Positions 8,769-15,633 of a stretch of 34,025 bases of DNA are shown here, in pieces; within the stretch, counting starts at the first letter, position 1; the number at the start of each line of letters is the position of its first letter. A program made the position numbers and the translations under genes. The notes beneath the pieces were generated by a model, which was not told the DNA's origin, did no database searches, and worked only from the letters and a program-made list of their open reading frames with translations. Origin of the DNA: Sphingomonas bacterium. Lineage in GTDB: Bacteria; Pseudomonadota; Alphaproteobacteria; Sphingomonadales; Sphingomonadaceae. Location: assembly GCF_028292965.1 (NCBI RefSeq), contig NZ_JAQGLG010000265.1, forward strand, positions 1-34,025. The letters run 5' to 3'.

Positions 8769-9358
8769 TCGCGCGCACCCCCGCCCTCGCGCTGGTCGCC
8801 GTTGCGGCGATGGCCATCCTGCCCGTCGCCGTGCTCGCCGGCACCGAGCCCGCCACACCCGTCGATCCCAACGCCCGCTCGGCGGCTCTGTTCGTCGAGA
8901 TGGGCAAGGTCATCCAGAGCCCGCGCTGCCTCAACTGCCACCCGCGCACCGACAGCCCGACGCAAGGCGACGCGATGGTCGTGCACAACCCGCCCGTCAC
9001 CCGCGGCCCGACCGGCCACGGCGCGGCGGGCATGGAGTGCGCCACCTGCCACGGCCCGCGCAACGCCGCCTTTGCCGGCGGCCCGGGCACCGTGCCGGGC
9101 AACCCCAAATGGGGCCTCGCCCCGCGCGCGCTCGCCTGGCAGGGCAAGTCGCTGCACGAGATCTGCGAGCAGATCCGCGACCCGGCGCGCAACGGCGGCC
9201 TGACCCTCGCCGAGCTCGTCCGGCACAACGGCACCGATCCGCTGGTCGGCTGGGGCTGGCACCCCGGCGAAGGCCGCGCGCCCGCCCCCGGCACCCAGGG
9301 CGACTTCGGCAAGCTAACCCAGGCGTGGGTCGACAGCGGGGCGAAGTGTCCGGGTTGA
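8765..9358 (+). CDS. diheme cytochrome c, probable electron acceptor of the hydroxylase
   Basis: The 197-residue product has a signal peptide (to about residue 26, VLAG) and two CxxCH heme sites, CLNCH at 55-59 and CATCH at 92-96, so it is a periplasmic c-type cytochrome. The sequence around the second heme ([12 protein letters not shown]) and a later conserved block ending in KCPG are unlike small class I cytochromes, and I cannot assign a named subfamily. Its ATG overlaps the stop of the large subunit (ATGA), which strongly suggests it takes electrons from that enzyme. Related nicotinate and aldehyde dehydrogenases also use fused or adjacent cytochrome c units; the role here is inferred from that precedent and from position. 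Confidence 0.9.
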   Translation: MIARTPALALVAVAAMAILPVAVLAGTEPATPVDPNARSAALFVEMGKVIQSPRCLNCHPRTDSPTQGDAMVVHNPPVTRGPTGHGAAGMECATCHGPRNAAFAGGPGTVPGNPKWGLAPRALAWQGKSLHEICEQIRDPARNGGLTLAELVRHNGTDPLVGWGWHPGEGRAPAPGTQGDFGKLTQAWVDSGAKCPG

Positions 9359-9422
9359 AAGCCCGACCCCCGATGGAACGCATCATCCTCCGCATCGGTT
9401 TAACCTATCTCAGGAGGTGCCG

Positions 9423-9593
9423 ATGTCCGAAGATTTCAAACCCAAGACCGACCCCAATGCCGACCCGGCCGACGAGCTGGAGAAGCAGGATACGGAAGAG
9501 CCGACCCCCGGCGCCGTGACCGACGGTCCGACCCGGTCCGATCAGGTCGGCGAGAAGCCGCTGATCAGCCCGGGCAAGACCAGCGGTCTCTGA
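9423..9593 (+). CDS. 56-residue acidic, probably disordered protein
   Basis: An ideal ribosome binding site (AGGAGG at 9412-9417) precedes an ATG and a 56-codon frame starting MSEDFKPKTDPN and ending ISPGKTSGL. The product is rich in Asp, Glu, Pro, Lys and Thr, with no hydrophobic segment and no cysteine, and is predicted by composition to be disordered. I recognise no family. It lies 64 bases after the cytochrome gene and is followed by a hairpin, so it may be the last gene of that transcript or have its own promoter. The strong ribosome site is the main reason for calling it a gene. Confidence 0.7.
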   Translation: MSEDFKPKTDPNADPADELEKQDTEEPTPGAVTDGPTRSDQVGEKPLISPGKTSGL

Positions 9594-9603
9594 CAAGGCC
9601 TGC

Positions 9604-9634
9604 GTCGCCCCCGCCGATCTGCGTCGGGGGCGGC
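9604..9634 (+). terminator. hairpin after the 9423 gene, possible terminator
   Basis: CGCCCCCG at 9606-9613 pairs perfectly with CGGGGGCG at 9625-9632 around an 11-base loop, 12 bases after the stop codon. There is no T run, so it would need Rho or act as an RNA-stability element. Confidence 0.45.
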
Positions 9635-9687
9635 GCGACGATCATGCGGCGCTTGCACAGGCGCGCCGCCAGCGGCATCGCATATCC

Positions 9688-9885
9688 ATGCGTACCGTCT
9701 CCACCAGTACCAACGTCCGCCTCTATTTTCTCGACGAGGGCGATCCGGTCGCGGTGACATTGTTCTACGGCCCGCTGGCCGAGGCGATGCAGGCCGGCCG
9801 GCGTGAGCCGGAGGAGGTGCAGGCGGCTTTGTGGATCGCGACCGAGAACGACGTGGTGGCGTTTCTGGATCTCGAAGACGGCTAG
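9688..9885 (+). CDS. small hypothetical protein (65 residues)
   Basis: The product begins MRTVSTSTNVRLYFLDEGD and ends DVVAFLDLEDG. It has no signal peptide, membrane segment or cysteine pair, and I recognise no family. The amino-acid mix is that of a real folded protein, with alternating hydrophobic and acidic residues, and the frame uses the GC-rich third positions typical of neighbouring genes. The ribosome binding site is weak. It stands between a terminator-like hairpin and the broken dehydrogenase gene. Function unknown; moderately sure it is translated. Confidence 0.55.
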   Translation: MRTVSTSTNVRLYFLDEGDPVAVTLFYGPLAEAMQAGRREPEEVQAALWIATENDVVAFLDLEDG

Positions 9886-9946
9886 GCGCCGGAGCGGTGA
9901 GCGCGCCGCCAAGCAGCCGAACGTTCCAGCGTAACAGGATCTCGCC

Positions 9947-10668
9947 ATGTCCTCCGTCCCCGCCGATCTGTCCGGACCGACCATCCTCATCATCGGCGCG
10001 TCACGCGGTCTCGGGCACGGCCTCGCCGCCGGGTTCATCGGCCGGAGGTGGAACGTCATCGGCACCGTACGCGGCACCGCGCGCACCGATCTGCACGATC
10101 TGGCCGACGCCCATCCCGACCGGGTAACGATCGAGACGCTCGACATCGACCAGCCGGAGCAGATCGCCGCCCTGCGCGACCGCCTTTCCGGTCGCGCGAT
10201 CGACGTGCTGTTCGTCAACGCCGGCACTACCACGCACGACCAGAATGTCCTGATCGGCACCGTGCCCACCGAAGAGTTCGTGCGCGTGATGGTCACCAAC
10301 ACGCTGAGCCCGATGCGCGCGATCGAGGCGCTGCAGGATCTCGTACCCGCGGATGGCCTGATCGGGGTGATGTCGTCGGGCCAGGGCAGCATCGCCAATA
10401 ACGAGGTGGGGATGCGTGAGGTCTATCGTTCCAGCAAGGCCGCGCTCAACATGGCGATGCGCAGCTTCGCCGCTCGCCAGCCCGCGCCGCGCCGCGCCGC
10501 GCGATGCTGGTGCTGGCGCCGGGCTGGATCCGCACCGATCTCGGCGGCCCCGACGCGCCCTTCACGCTGGAGGAAAGCGTGCCGCTGCTGGTCGACGTGC
10601 TGCTCGCCAAACGCGTGCGGCCTGGGCTGGAATATCTCGACCGCAATGGGCGGACGGTGGCGTGGTGA
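9947..10668 (+). pseudogene. short-chain dehydrogenase/reductase, frameshifted at a CGCGC repeat
   Basis: The first 177 codons encode a normal classical SDR: nucleotide-binding GASRGLG at residues 17-23, NAG at 91-93, a serine pair at 143-144, and the catalytic Y160 and K164 (YRSSK). After SFAARQPAPRR the frame is lost. The expected C-terminus continues in another frame as AMLVLAPGWIRTDLGG and on to a stop at 10666-10668. The break falls in four tandem CGCGC units (10483-10502). Taking out one 5-base unit rejoins both halves exactly into a 238-residue protein of normal SDR length. As given, translation would run to 10723 with a nonsense tail that lacks the substrate-binding region. It could be a true mutation, a slippage-driven switch, or an assembly error. 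Confidence 0.85.
10483..10502. repeat. 4 x CGCGC tandem repeat at the SDR frameshift
   Basis: Four perfect 5-base units lie inside the coding sequence, exactly where the reading frame changes. Because the unit is not a multiple of three, gain or loss of one unit alters the frame. Three units give an open, full-length gene; the four seen here do not. Confidence 0.9.
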
Positions 10669-10727
10669 GTCGATGCGACCGACGGGCATGATGGGAAACA
10701 AGAGCGTTTCAATGATATGGTAGCGGT

Positions 10728-11066
10728 ATGACGTTCAGAGCGACAACCGATACGCAGATCCGGATATCGTCCGAGATAGGCGCGGCAAGATACGAAGCGA
10801 TATGCCACTTCCTCATCGATGGCGACTATCAGGCAGATCATCACGATGACGTCGCCGGCGCGTTTCACGATTACGCAAACGCTTGGTCGATGTTGGTGAC
10901 GGCCAAAGCGCGGCAGCTGGCGGGCTTGGACATCCTGGAGGGAATAGACGATTTCGCAAACCAAGCAGGCGACCCGAAATTGATAGAACAGGCGGGGATG
11001 CTCATCGCCGAGTATCGGCGGGAGACGAGGGGCGACCTTTCTGAGCCAGACCGAAGCGAAGATTAA
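10728..11066 (+). CDS. hypothetical protein (112 residues)
   Basis: The product starts MTFRATTDTQIRISSEIGAA and looks mostly helical, with a Tyr/Ala-rich middle (GAFHDYANAWSMLV) and a charged tail ending EPDRSED. There is no signal peptide or membrane helix and I recognise no domain. The gene is less GC-rich than its neighbours, hinting at a separate origin. It starts 59 bases after the natural stop of the broken dehydrogenase, and its start codon has no strong ribosome binding site. Function unknown. Confidence 0.6.
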   Translation: MTFRATTDTQIRISSEIGAARYEAICHFLIDGDYQADHHDDVAGAFHDYANAWSMLVTAKARQLAGLDILEGIDDFANQAGDPKLIEQAGMLIAEYRRETRGDLSEPDRSED

Positions 11067-11102
11067 GGAGGGTTCTGCTCAGCCGGTCGTCTCTGACGTG
11101 TC

Positions 11103-11136
11103 CTGATACAATTCGGGCATATTGCTGATACAAATC
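11103..11136 (+). promoter_or_regulatory. paired direct repeats CTGATACAA upstream of the Spy-like gene
   Basis: CTGATACAA occurs at 11103-11111 and again at 11125-11133, exactly 22 bases apart, or two helical turns. Each copy is followed by a three-base TTC or ATC. Such spacing fits a protein binding one helix face as a dimer, as OmpR-class response regulators do. The pair ends about 45 bases before the start codon at 11179. Seen directly; the regulator is unknown. Confidence 0.45.
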
Positions 11137-11178
11137 GCCGCCATCACGCCCTTCTCGAATTCATAGAAGGAGACCGTG

Positions 11179-11757
11179 ATGACCCTGAAACCGATGCTTG
11201 CCGCGCTGCTCATCACCGCCGCGCTTCCTGCCGCCGCGCAGACCGCGTCGGCGGCGCCTGCCCGACCGCGCCACGACCCCGCGATGATGCAGCAGCGCCG
11301 TGCCGATATGCAGCAGCATTTCGCCAACATGCGACAGCACCGCGCCGATGACCTCGCCTTGCTGCTCGACCTGAAGCCCGGCCAGCGTTCCGCGCTCGAC
11401 GCCTTCCTCAAGGCATCGCATCCCGGCATGGGCGCCAGCCGCATGGGCCGCCCGCCCGAAGGCGCCCCCCCCGGCGCGACACCGCCCGGCTTCACCGAGC
11501 GGCTCGACCGCATGGAGGCGGCCACGACCCGTCACGCCGACGCCGCGCGTGAGCGGATCGGCGCGATCAAGGCTTTCTACACCAGCCTCGACCCGCACCA
11601 GAAGCAGCTGTTCGACGCGCTCCGCCGCATGCGCCATGGCGGCGGCATGGGTAGCGGTGGCGGCATGGGCCATGGCGGCGCCATGGGCGGCCATATGCGC
11701 GGCGGCCATCCCGGTGATCACGTCCCGATGGGTGGCCCCGAGGCACCGCAGGGCTGA
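11179..11757 (+). CDS. Spy/LTXXQ-like periplasmic protein with His/Met/Gly-rich tail
   Basis: The 192-residue product has a signal peptide (MTLKPMLAALLITAALPAAAQ) and then a helical periplasmic body with two LTXXQ-like motifs, LKPGQRSALDAF and LDPHQKQLFDAL, which are the hallmark of the Spy/CpxP family of envelope stress chaperones. The long Gln/Arg/His/Met-rich helix near the start (MMQQRRADMQQHF) fits as well. The last 45 residues are an unusual Gly/Met/His run (HGGGMGSGGGMGHGG and similar) that could bind copper or nickel. AGAAGGAG at 11165-11172 supports the ATG at 11179; the GTG one codon earlier is too close to it. A pair of direct repeats upstream suggests envelope-stress or metal-responsive control. 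Confidence 0.8.
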   Translation: MTLKPMLAALLITAALPAAAQTASAAPARPRHDPAMMQQRRADMQQHFANMRQHRADDLALLLDLKPGQRSALDAFLKASHPGMGASRMGRPPEGAPPGATPPGFTERLDRMEAATTRHADAARERIGAIKAFYTSLDPHQKQLFDALRRMRHGGGMGSGGGMGHGGAMGGHMRGGHPGDHVPMGGPEAPQG

Positions 11758-11810
11758 TTGTCCGAACAAGATGACGCGCCGTTCGTACGCGTCACGCCTT
11801 CTCCTTTCAC

Positions 11811-11914
11811 CACCCCGGCGGACGCCGGGGCCCAGTTGGGGCGACCGTCGTAAACGGGCGTTGCGCTCTGTCATTTCCGCCGTTCCAACTGGGCCCCGGC
11901 CTTCGCCGGGGTGG
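11811..11914. repeat. inverted repeat between convergent genes
   Basis: CACCCCGGCG...CCCAGTTGG at 11811-11839 is mirrored by CCAACTGGG...CGCCGGGGTGG at 11885-11914 with few mismatches, around a 45-base loop. It lies between two convergent genes and could act as a transcription stop in both directions. Its sequence differs from the other inverted repeats in this window but it is built the same way. Confidence 0.85.
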
Positions 11915-11942
11915 CATGCATTTTATCCGCCGCGAACCCCCG

Positions 11943-12695
11943 TCACGGCTTCACGAAGCGATAGATCACCTGATCGGTGTGCCCGCGTATCGCGGGATCG
12001 AACACGCCCTTGCTATGGTCGTCGGCCGGGTTGCGCAGCACGGCAAGCTCGCCATCGTAACGAAAGCCGGTCGTCGCCAGCTCTTCCTTGATGATCGCGG
12101 GGTCGATGCGGTGCAGCTTGCCCGGCGTCTCCAGCCCCGACCCCGTCGCGGCGACGTGATCGATCACCAGCAAGGTGCCGCCATGCTTCAGCGCCTTGAA
12201 CAAGGCGGCATTGGCCTTGGCCGCCGTATCGGCCGGGAACAGGCCGAGATGCATGTCGTGATAATTCTGCACCGTGATCGCGACATCGACCTTGTCGGGC
12301 AGTGCCGGCGCGCCGAGCGGGCCGTTGATCGCGACGATATTGGCATAGGCGGCGGCAACCGCCTTCTGGTCGGTGCCGTATGACGGTTTGAACTTGATGA
12401 ACTCGTCCGGCATGAAGCCATAGACCTGCCCCTTCGGCCCCACCGTCTTGGCCAGGATGCGGGTGAAATAGCCCCCGCCCATGATGAAATCGACCACCCG
12501 GTCGCCCGGCTTGATGCGGGCAAAGGCGATCGTCTCGGCCGGGTGCCGCGCCGCGTCGCGCGCCGTGTCTTCGGCCGGCCGCGACGGGTCGGCCAGCGCG
12601 GCGGCGATCGCCTTGCCGCTGTCGACCTTGCCCGCGATCGCGCCCGCGCCGCTGACGATCAGTGCCGCCCCGACCAACCATGTGATGTGTTTCAT
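11943..12695 (-). CDS. exported class I SAM-dependent methyltransferase-like protein
   Basis: The 250-residue product has a signal peptide (MKHITWLVGAALIVSGAGAIAG) and then a Rossmann-type methyltransferase fold: RVVDFIMGGGYFTRILA is the SAM-binding motif I, with the aspartate that follows VV, VDVAITVQNYHD is the motif IV region, and GGTLLVIDHVA is motif V-like. An exported methyltransferase is unexpected because SAM is cytoplasmic, but this family of signal-peptide-bearing homologues is widespread in Proteobacteria and its reaction is unknown. TCCCTCCT at 12702-12709 is a good ribosome binding site read on the minus strand. The gene is divergent from the ArsR-like regulator at 12803 and may be under its control. 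Confidence 0.85.
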   Translation of the reverse strand: MKHITWLVGAALIVSGAGAIAGKVDSGKAIAAALADPSRPAEDTARDAARHPAETIAFARIKPGDRVVDFIMGGGYFTRILAKTVGPKGQVYGFMPDEFIKFKPSYGTDQKAVAAAYANIVAINGPLGAPALPDKVDVAITVQNYHDMHLGLFPADTAAKANAALFKALKHGGTLLVIDHVAATGSGLETPGKLHRIDPAIIKEELATTGFRYDGELAVLRNPADDHSKGVFDPAIRGHTDQVIYRFVKP

Positions 12696-12723
12696 GGATC
12701 ATCCCTCCTGCCTGTTTGCCGAG

Positions 12724-12752
12724 ACACTAGACCCCGCCCCGCGCCCCGGCAA
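12724..12752 (-). promoter_or_regulatory. candidate promoter of the exported methyltransferase gene
   Basis: Read on the minus strand, TTGCCG (12747-12752) and TAGTGT (12724-12729) are separated by 17 bases and lie 29 bases before the start codon. The match to consensus is fair. Confidence 0.4.
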
Positions 12753-12762
12753 TGCGCGCAGA

Positions 12763-12791
12763 TTGACAGTCACGCCTGTCACCTGTAATAA
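12763..12791 (+). promoter_or_regulatory. strong promoter with overlapping operator for the ArsR-like operon
   Basis: TTGACA (12763-12768) and TAATAA (12786-12791) are separated by the ideal 17 bases. A perfect dyad TGACAG-N6-CTGTCA (12764-12781) covers the -35 box and part of the spacer, where a bound repressor would block polymerase. The likely RNA start, about 7 bases after the -10 box, would lie only 4-5 bases before the ATG at 12803, so the message may be nearly leaderless. Confidence 0.6.
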
Positions 12792-12802
12792 ATCCCTTAC
12801 AC

Positions 12803-13141
12803 ATGACGAATCACTCTGATCATACCCCCCCGGAAGGAGACGTGCTGCTCGCCATGCTGGCGGCACTGGCCAGCCCGCATCGGCTGCGGATCGTCGCCGC
12901 CCTCAGCACCAATGGCCGCAACTATGTCAGCCAGCTGGCGCGCGAGGTCGGGATCAGCCGGCCGCTGCTCCACCTCCATCTGCAAAAGCTCGAAGAGGCC
13001 GGCCTCGTCACCAGCCAGCTCGAGCTGTCGAACGACGGCAAGGCGCTCAACTATTTCGCCGTCACGCCTTTCGCCGTCACCCTCACCCCCGAAGCGATCG
13101 CCGCCGCCGCCGCGACGCTCTCCGCCAAGCCAGATTCCTGA
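12803..13141 (+). CDS. ArsR-like winged helix regulator
   Basis: The 112-residue product is a small winged helix-turn-helix protein: MLAALASPHRLRIVAAL is the ArsR-type first helix pair, YVSQLAREVGISRPLLHLHLQKLEEAGLV is recognition-helix plus turn in two parts, and SQLELSNDGKALNYFAV is the wing. No metal-binding cysteine motif (such as CxC) is present, so it does not sense metal in the ArsR/SmtB way. The start is uncertain: the ATG at 12803 fits the promoter and may be used without a leader, while GGAAGGAG at 12832-12839 precedes an in-frame GTG at 12842 and ATG at 12854, neither ideally spaced. It heads an operon with two membrane proteins and is divergent from the methyltransferase gene. It probably represses its own promoter through the dyad at 12764-12781. 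Confidence 0.85.
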   Translation: MTNHSDHTPPEGDVLLAMLAALASPHRLRIVAALSTNGRNYVSQLAREVGISRPLLHLHLQKLEEAGLVTSQLELSNDGKALNYFAVTPFAVTLTPEAIAAAAATLSAKPDS

Positions 13142-13153
13142 AAGGAACCGCCG

Positions 13154-13411
13154 ATGTCCGAGAAAGTCTATTTCATCACCCTCGCGCTGCTGTTCGGCAC
13201 GATCCTGGCGGTGTTCGCGTTCAAATATGCCTCCGCCGCGATCCAGGCGCGGGCCAGAGGCGCGAACGACGACAATTACCGCGCGCTCGCCCAGCGCGCC
13301 GTTGCCGCCGAGGGCGAGCATGCCACCGCCGTATCCGCGATCATGACCGAGCTGAAGCAGGTCGGCGCGCGGCTCGGCGCGATCGAGACGATCCTCAAAC
13401 AGGTCGAATAA
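13154..13411 (+). CDS. single-span membrane protein with coiled-coil tail
   Basis: The 85-residue product has one transmembrane helix (VYFITLALLFGTILAVFAF) and a cytoplasmic or periplasmic helical tail with heptad-like spacing (SAIMTELKQVGARLGAIETILKQVE). No named family is recognised. GAAAGGAA about 6 bases before the ATG is a good ribosome binding site, and the gene begins 12 bases after the regulator gene, so the two are co-transcribed. It may form an oligomer through its tail, possibly with the product of the next gene; this is inference. Confidence 0.75.
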   Translation: MSEKVYFITLALLFGTILAVFAFKYASAAIQARARGANDDNYRALAQRAVAAEGEHATAVSAIMTELKQVGARLGAIETILKQVE

Positions 13412-13474
13412 CCGACCGCATTCCTTCGCACTTTCCCACCCCTTTGCCGGCCTCTCGCCGGATGGAGTACCGCC

Positions 13475-13918
13475 ATGTCCATCGCCCTTGCCATCGATAC
13501 GCCCGACACGCCCGCCGCCCACCTCTCCCTCGTCCGCCTCTATGCGATGCGCGCCGCCTATCTGCTCATCGTCATCGGCATGGCGCCGCCCATGTGGAGC
13601 GCGATCATCCATCACGGCACCAAATGGGGCGTGATGCAGAGCGCGGCCTTCTGCCTGATCGGCGCGGTCACGCTGCTCGCCGCGCTCGGCATCCGTTATC
13701 CAGTGCGCATGGTGCCGCTGCTGTTGTTCGAGCTGGCATGGAAAGCGATCTGGCTGATCGCGGTCGCGCGGCCCTTATGGTCGGCCGGCCTGCTCGACGC
13801 GGACATGATGGAGACGGTCAAGGCCTGCGGCCTCGGCGTGATCCTGTTCCCGCTGGTCATCCCCTGGCGCCATGTGTGGGACAATTATGTCCGCGCGCCG
13901 GGCGATCGCTGGCGGTGA
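13475..13918 (+). CDS. four-helix membrane protein of unknown function
   Basis: The 147-residue product has about four hydrophobic segments (AAYLLIVIGMAPPMW, SAAFCLIGAVTLLAALGI, VPLLLFELAWKAIWLIAVA and LGVILFPLVIPW) separated by short loops, so it is an inner-membrane protein. The fixed pair PPMW and the tail RHVWDNYV are distinctive, but I cannot name a family. It follows the single-span protein gene by 63 bases and probably belongs to the same ArsR-controlled operon. Its stop lies 12 bases from the stop of the convergent DUF4253 gene. Confidence 0.75.
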   Translation: MSIALAIDTPDTPAAHLSLVRLYAMRAAYLLIVIGMAPPMWSAIIHHGTKWGVMQSAAFCLIGAVTLLAALGIRYPVRMVPLLLFELAWKAIWLIAVARPLWSAGLLDADMMETVKACGLGVILFPLVIPWRHVWDNYVRAPGDRWR

Positions 13919-13930
13919 GTGACGCGCGGG

Positions 13931-14926
13931 TCAGTCCCACCAGAAGAACCACCAATCGCTCGCCATCAGCGTCGCGCCCAGTACGGCAAAGGTCTCCGTG
14001 CCCTGCGACACGATGTCCTCGTCATAAACGTACATCTCGCGCGCCAGCGCCAGCGCCTCATCGCGGCTTTGCGGGCGCCGCGTCACGCGCAGGTTGAGCA
14101 CGTCGCCGCCGATCGCGACCAGTTCAGCACCGTAACGCTCATGCCAGGAACGCAGCGCGGCGACATGATATTCGGGCGCCGGGCAGGCATTCCACCCACC
14201 CCAGCGCAGATAGGCAGGCACCGCCGCGCTCTCGGTCGTCGGGATCAGCAGGATGTGGACCTTGTCGAGCGGCTGACCATGCACGTCCTTGGCCAGCGTC
14301 AGGCCCGTGTCGCCCGCCGCGACGTTGCTCGGCCAGTCCCCCACAGCTGGTTCGGTTGGCGCCTGCGCCATGCGTTCGCGCACCTCGGCTTGCGACAATT
14401 GCCGCAGCTTCCCGTCTGCGCCCAGGTCCGCCATCAGCGGCAAGGTATTGCCGCCCTTCGCCCGCTGCTCGCGTTCGATCTGTTCCGCCTGCCGTTCCTC
14501 TTGGACGCGCAGTGCCTTCAATCCCGCCGGATGCGCCAGCTTCGCCGCGCGGGCGAGGATCGCAGCGGGCGTCATGTCGGGCACAGGAGGCGTTTCGACG
14601 CCGCGAACTTTGGGGCGTTCGACGGCAATGGAATATTGCTCGGCGACGCGATCCAGTTCCTCGTCGCCGCCAATCACCACCGGCCAGCCGCGTCCGGCGG
14701 CGCGCAGCCGCTTCCATGTCGCCAGCGCCTCGCGCCCGGTGGTTTCGACCCGCTCGAACGGCAAGGCGGCAAGCGACTGCGCGCGCGTCTCGGCAGCACG
14801 GCGCGCCCACCCTTCGGTTCCGGGTGGCGGCATTAGTGCAGCTGTCTGCGCCATTGCCCGCCCGCGCCACAGGGCTGCACCCATGCCTGCCAATCCAAGC
14901 CAGGAAATGAAGGATCGCCTCAGCAT
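13931..14926 (-). CDS. DUF4253 protein with Tat-like signal
   Basis: The 331-residue product ends with an unmistakable DUF4253 domain: IPTTESAAVPAYLRWGGWN, CPAPEYHVAALRSWHERYGAEL, LALAREMYVYDEDIV and the terminal WWFFWWD. The function of this domain is unknown. The N-terminus, MLRRSFISWLGLAGMGAAL followed by AMAQ, has a twin-arginine and a cleavage-like site, so this copy is probably exported, which is not typical of DUF4253 proteins as I know them. The middle (residues about 130-200) is rich in charged helix. The gene has no co-directional neighbour close by. Family certain, role unknown. Confidence 0.85.
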   Translation of the reverse strand: MLRRSFISWLGLAGMGAALWRGRAMAQTAALMPPPGTEGWARRAAETRAQSLAALPFERVETTGREALATWKRLRAAGRGWPVVIGGDEELDRVAEQYSIAVERPKVRGVETPPVPDMTPAAILARAAKLAHPAGLKALRVQEERQAEQIEREQRAKGGNTLPLMADLGADGKLRQLSQAEVRERMAQAPTEPAVGDWPSNVAAGDTGLTLAKDVHGQPLDKVHILLIPTTESAAVPAYLRWGGWNACPAPEYHVAALRSWHERYGAELVAIGGDVLNLRVTRRPQSRDEALALAREMYVYDEDIVSQGTETFAVLGATLMASDWWFFWWD

Positions 14927-15049
14927 CGCTTACTCTCGCAATCGGGACGGCGACATCCGACGGAACGCCACGAGCATGTCGGAATTGTCCGCAGGGCCAC
15001 GTCGCGTGGTGCGGTCTTTTGCGCGAATGCGCAACCGATCGCGCCAGCG

Positions 15050-15565
15050 CTAGCTAGACGGGCACGGGCCGGGGCGTACCACCGGCTTCACCCCGCCGGT
15101 ATACCAGTGGCTCGTCCCACCCATCGTCGCCGTGTCGTGGAAGCAGGCCTCGCCCTTGCTGGTGTTGGGGTCGAGGAAGAAGGTCCAGTTGCGCCCCGTA
15201 CAGGCCTGCCCGTCGCAGGCCCAGGCGGCGACCCGCTGCCCTTGCGCGAAGATCGGCTGGGCCGGGCCGGTGCCCTCGCGGAACTCCTTGCGCACGCGCT
15301 CGTCCTTCACCGCCGCGACCAGGGCGGTCGAGACGTCGGTGCGGTCGAAGAACAGGACGCCATCGACCGGGTCATGCGGGCTGTGGCCGATATAGGCGTC
15401 GAGCGAGGTCAGCGGGGTCTGTCCGGCGATCGGCCTGGGCGGCAGCGGCGTCGGCGGCACGAAGCCATGGCTGTTGGTCTGAGTCGACGTCTCGTCGGCG
15501 CGGTGGCACGCCGGGGACAGCGCGATGATCGCGGCAGCGGCGATGGCGGAAGCGGCGCGTGACAT
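15050..15565 (-). CDS. exported protein, possible lipoprotein
   Basis: The 171-residue product starts MSRAASAIAAAAIIALSPAC, a signal peptide ending in a cysteine that could be a lipoprotein anchor, although the lipobox is imperfect. The frame is open upstream to 15658, but that extension overlaps the neighbouring DUF3592 gene and lacks a signal. The mature part has four more cysteines, two of them in ACDGQACTGR, suggesting disulfides, and an aromatic block NWTFFLDPNTSKGEACF. I do not recognise the family. It sits downstream of the DUF3592 gene on the same strand, and the two may be co-transcribed. Confidence 0.7.
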   Translation of the reverse strand: MSRAASAIAAAAIIALSPACHRADETSTQTNSHGFVPPTPLPPRPIAGQTPLTSLDAYIGHSPHDPVDGVLFFDRTDVSTALVAAVKDERVRKEFREGTGPAQPIFAQGQRVAAWACDGQACTGRNWTFFLDPNTSKGEACFHDTATMGGTSHWYTGGVKPVVRPGPCPSS

Positions 15566-15633
15566 TTGTTTCGACCCTGATCTGTTTCCCGCCCAACGCG
15601 CCGCGGCGACGAACGGGTCCGGCCGAGCGACGA

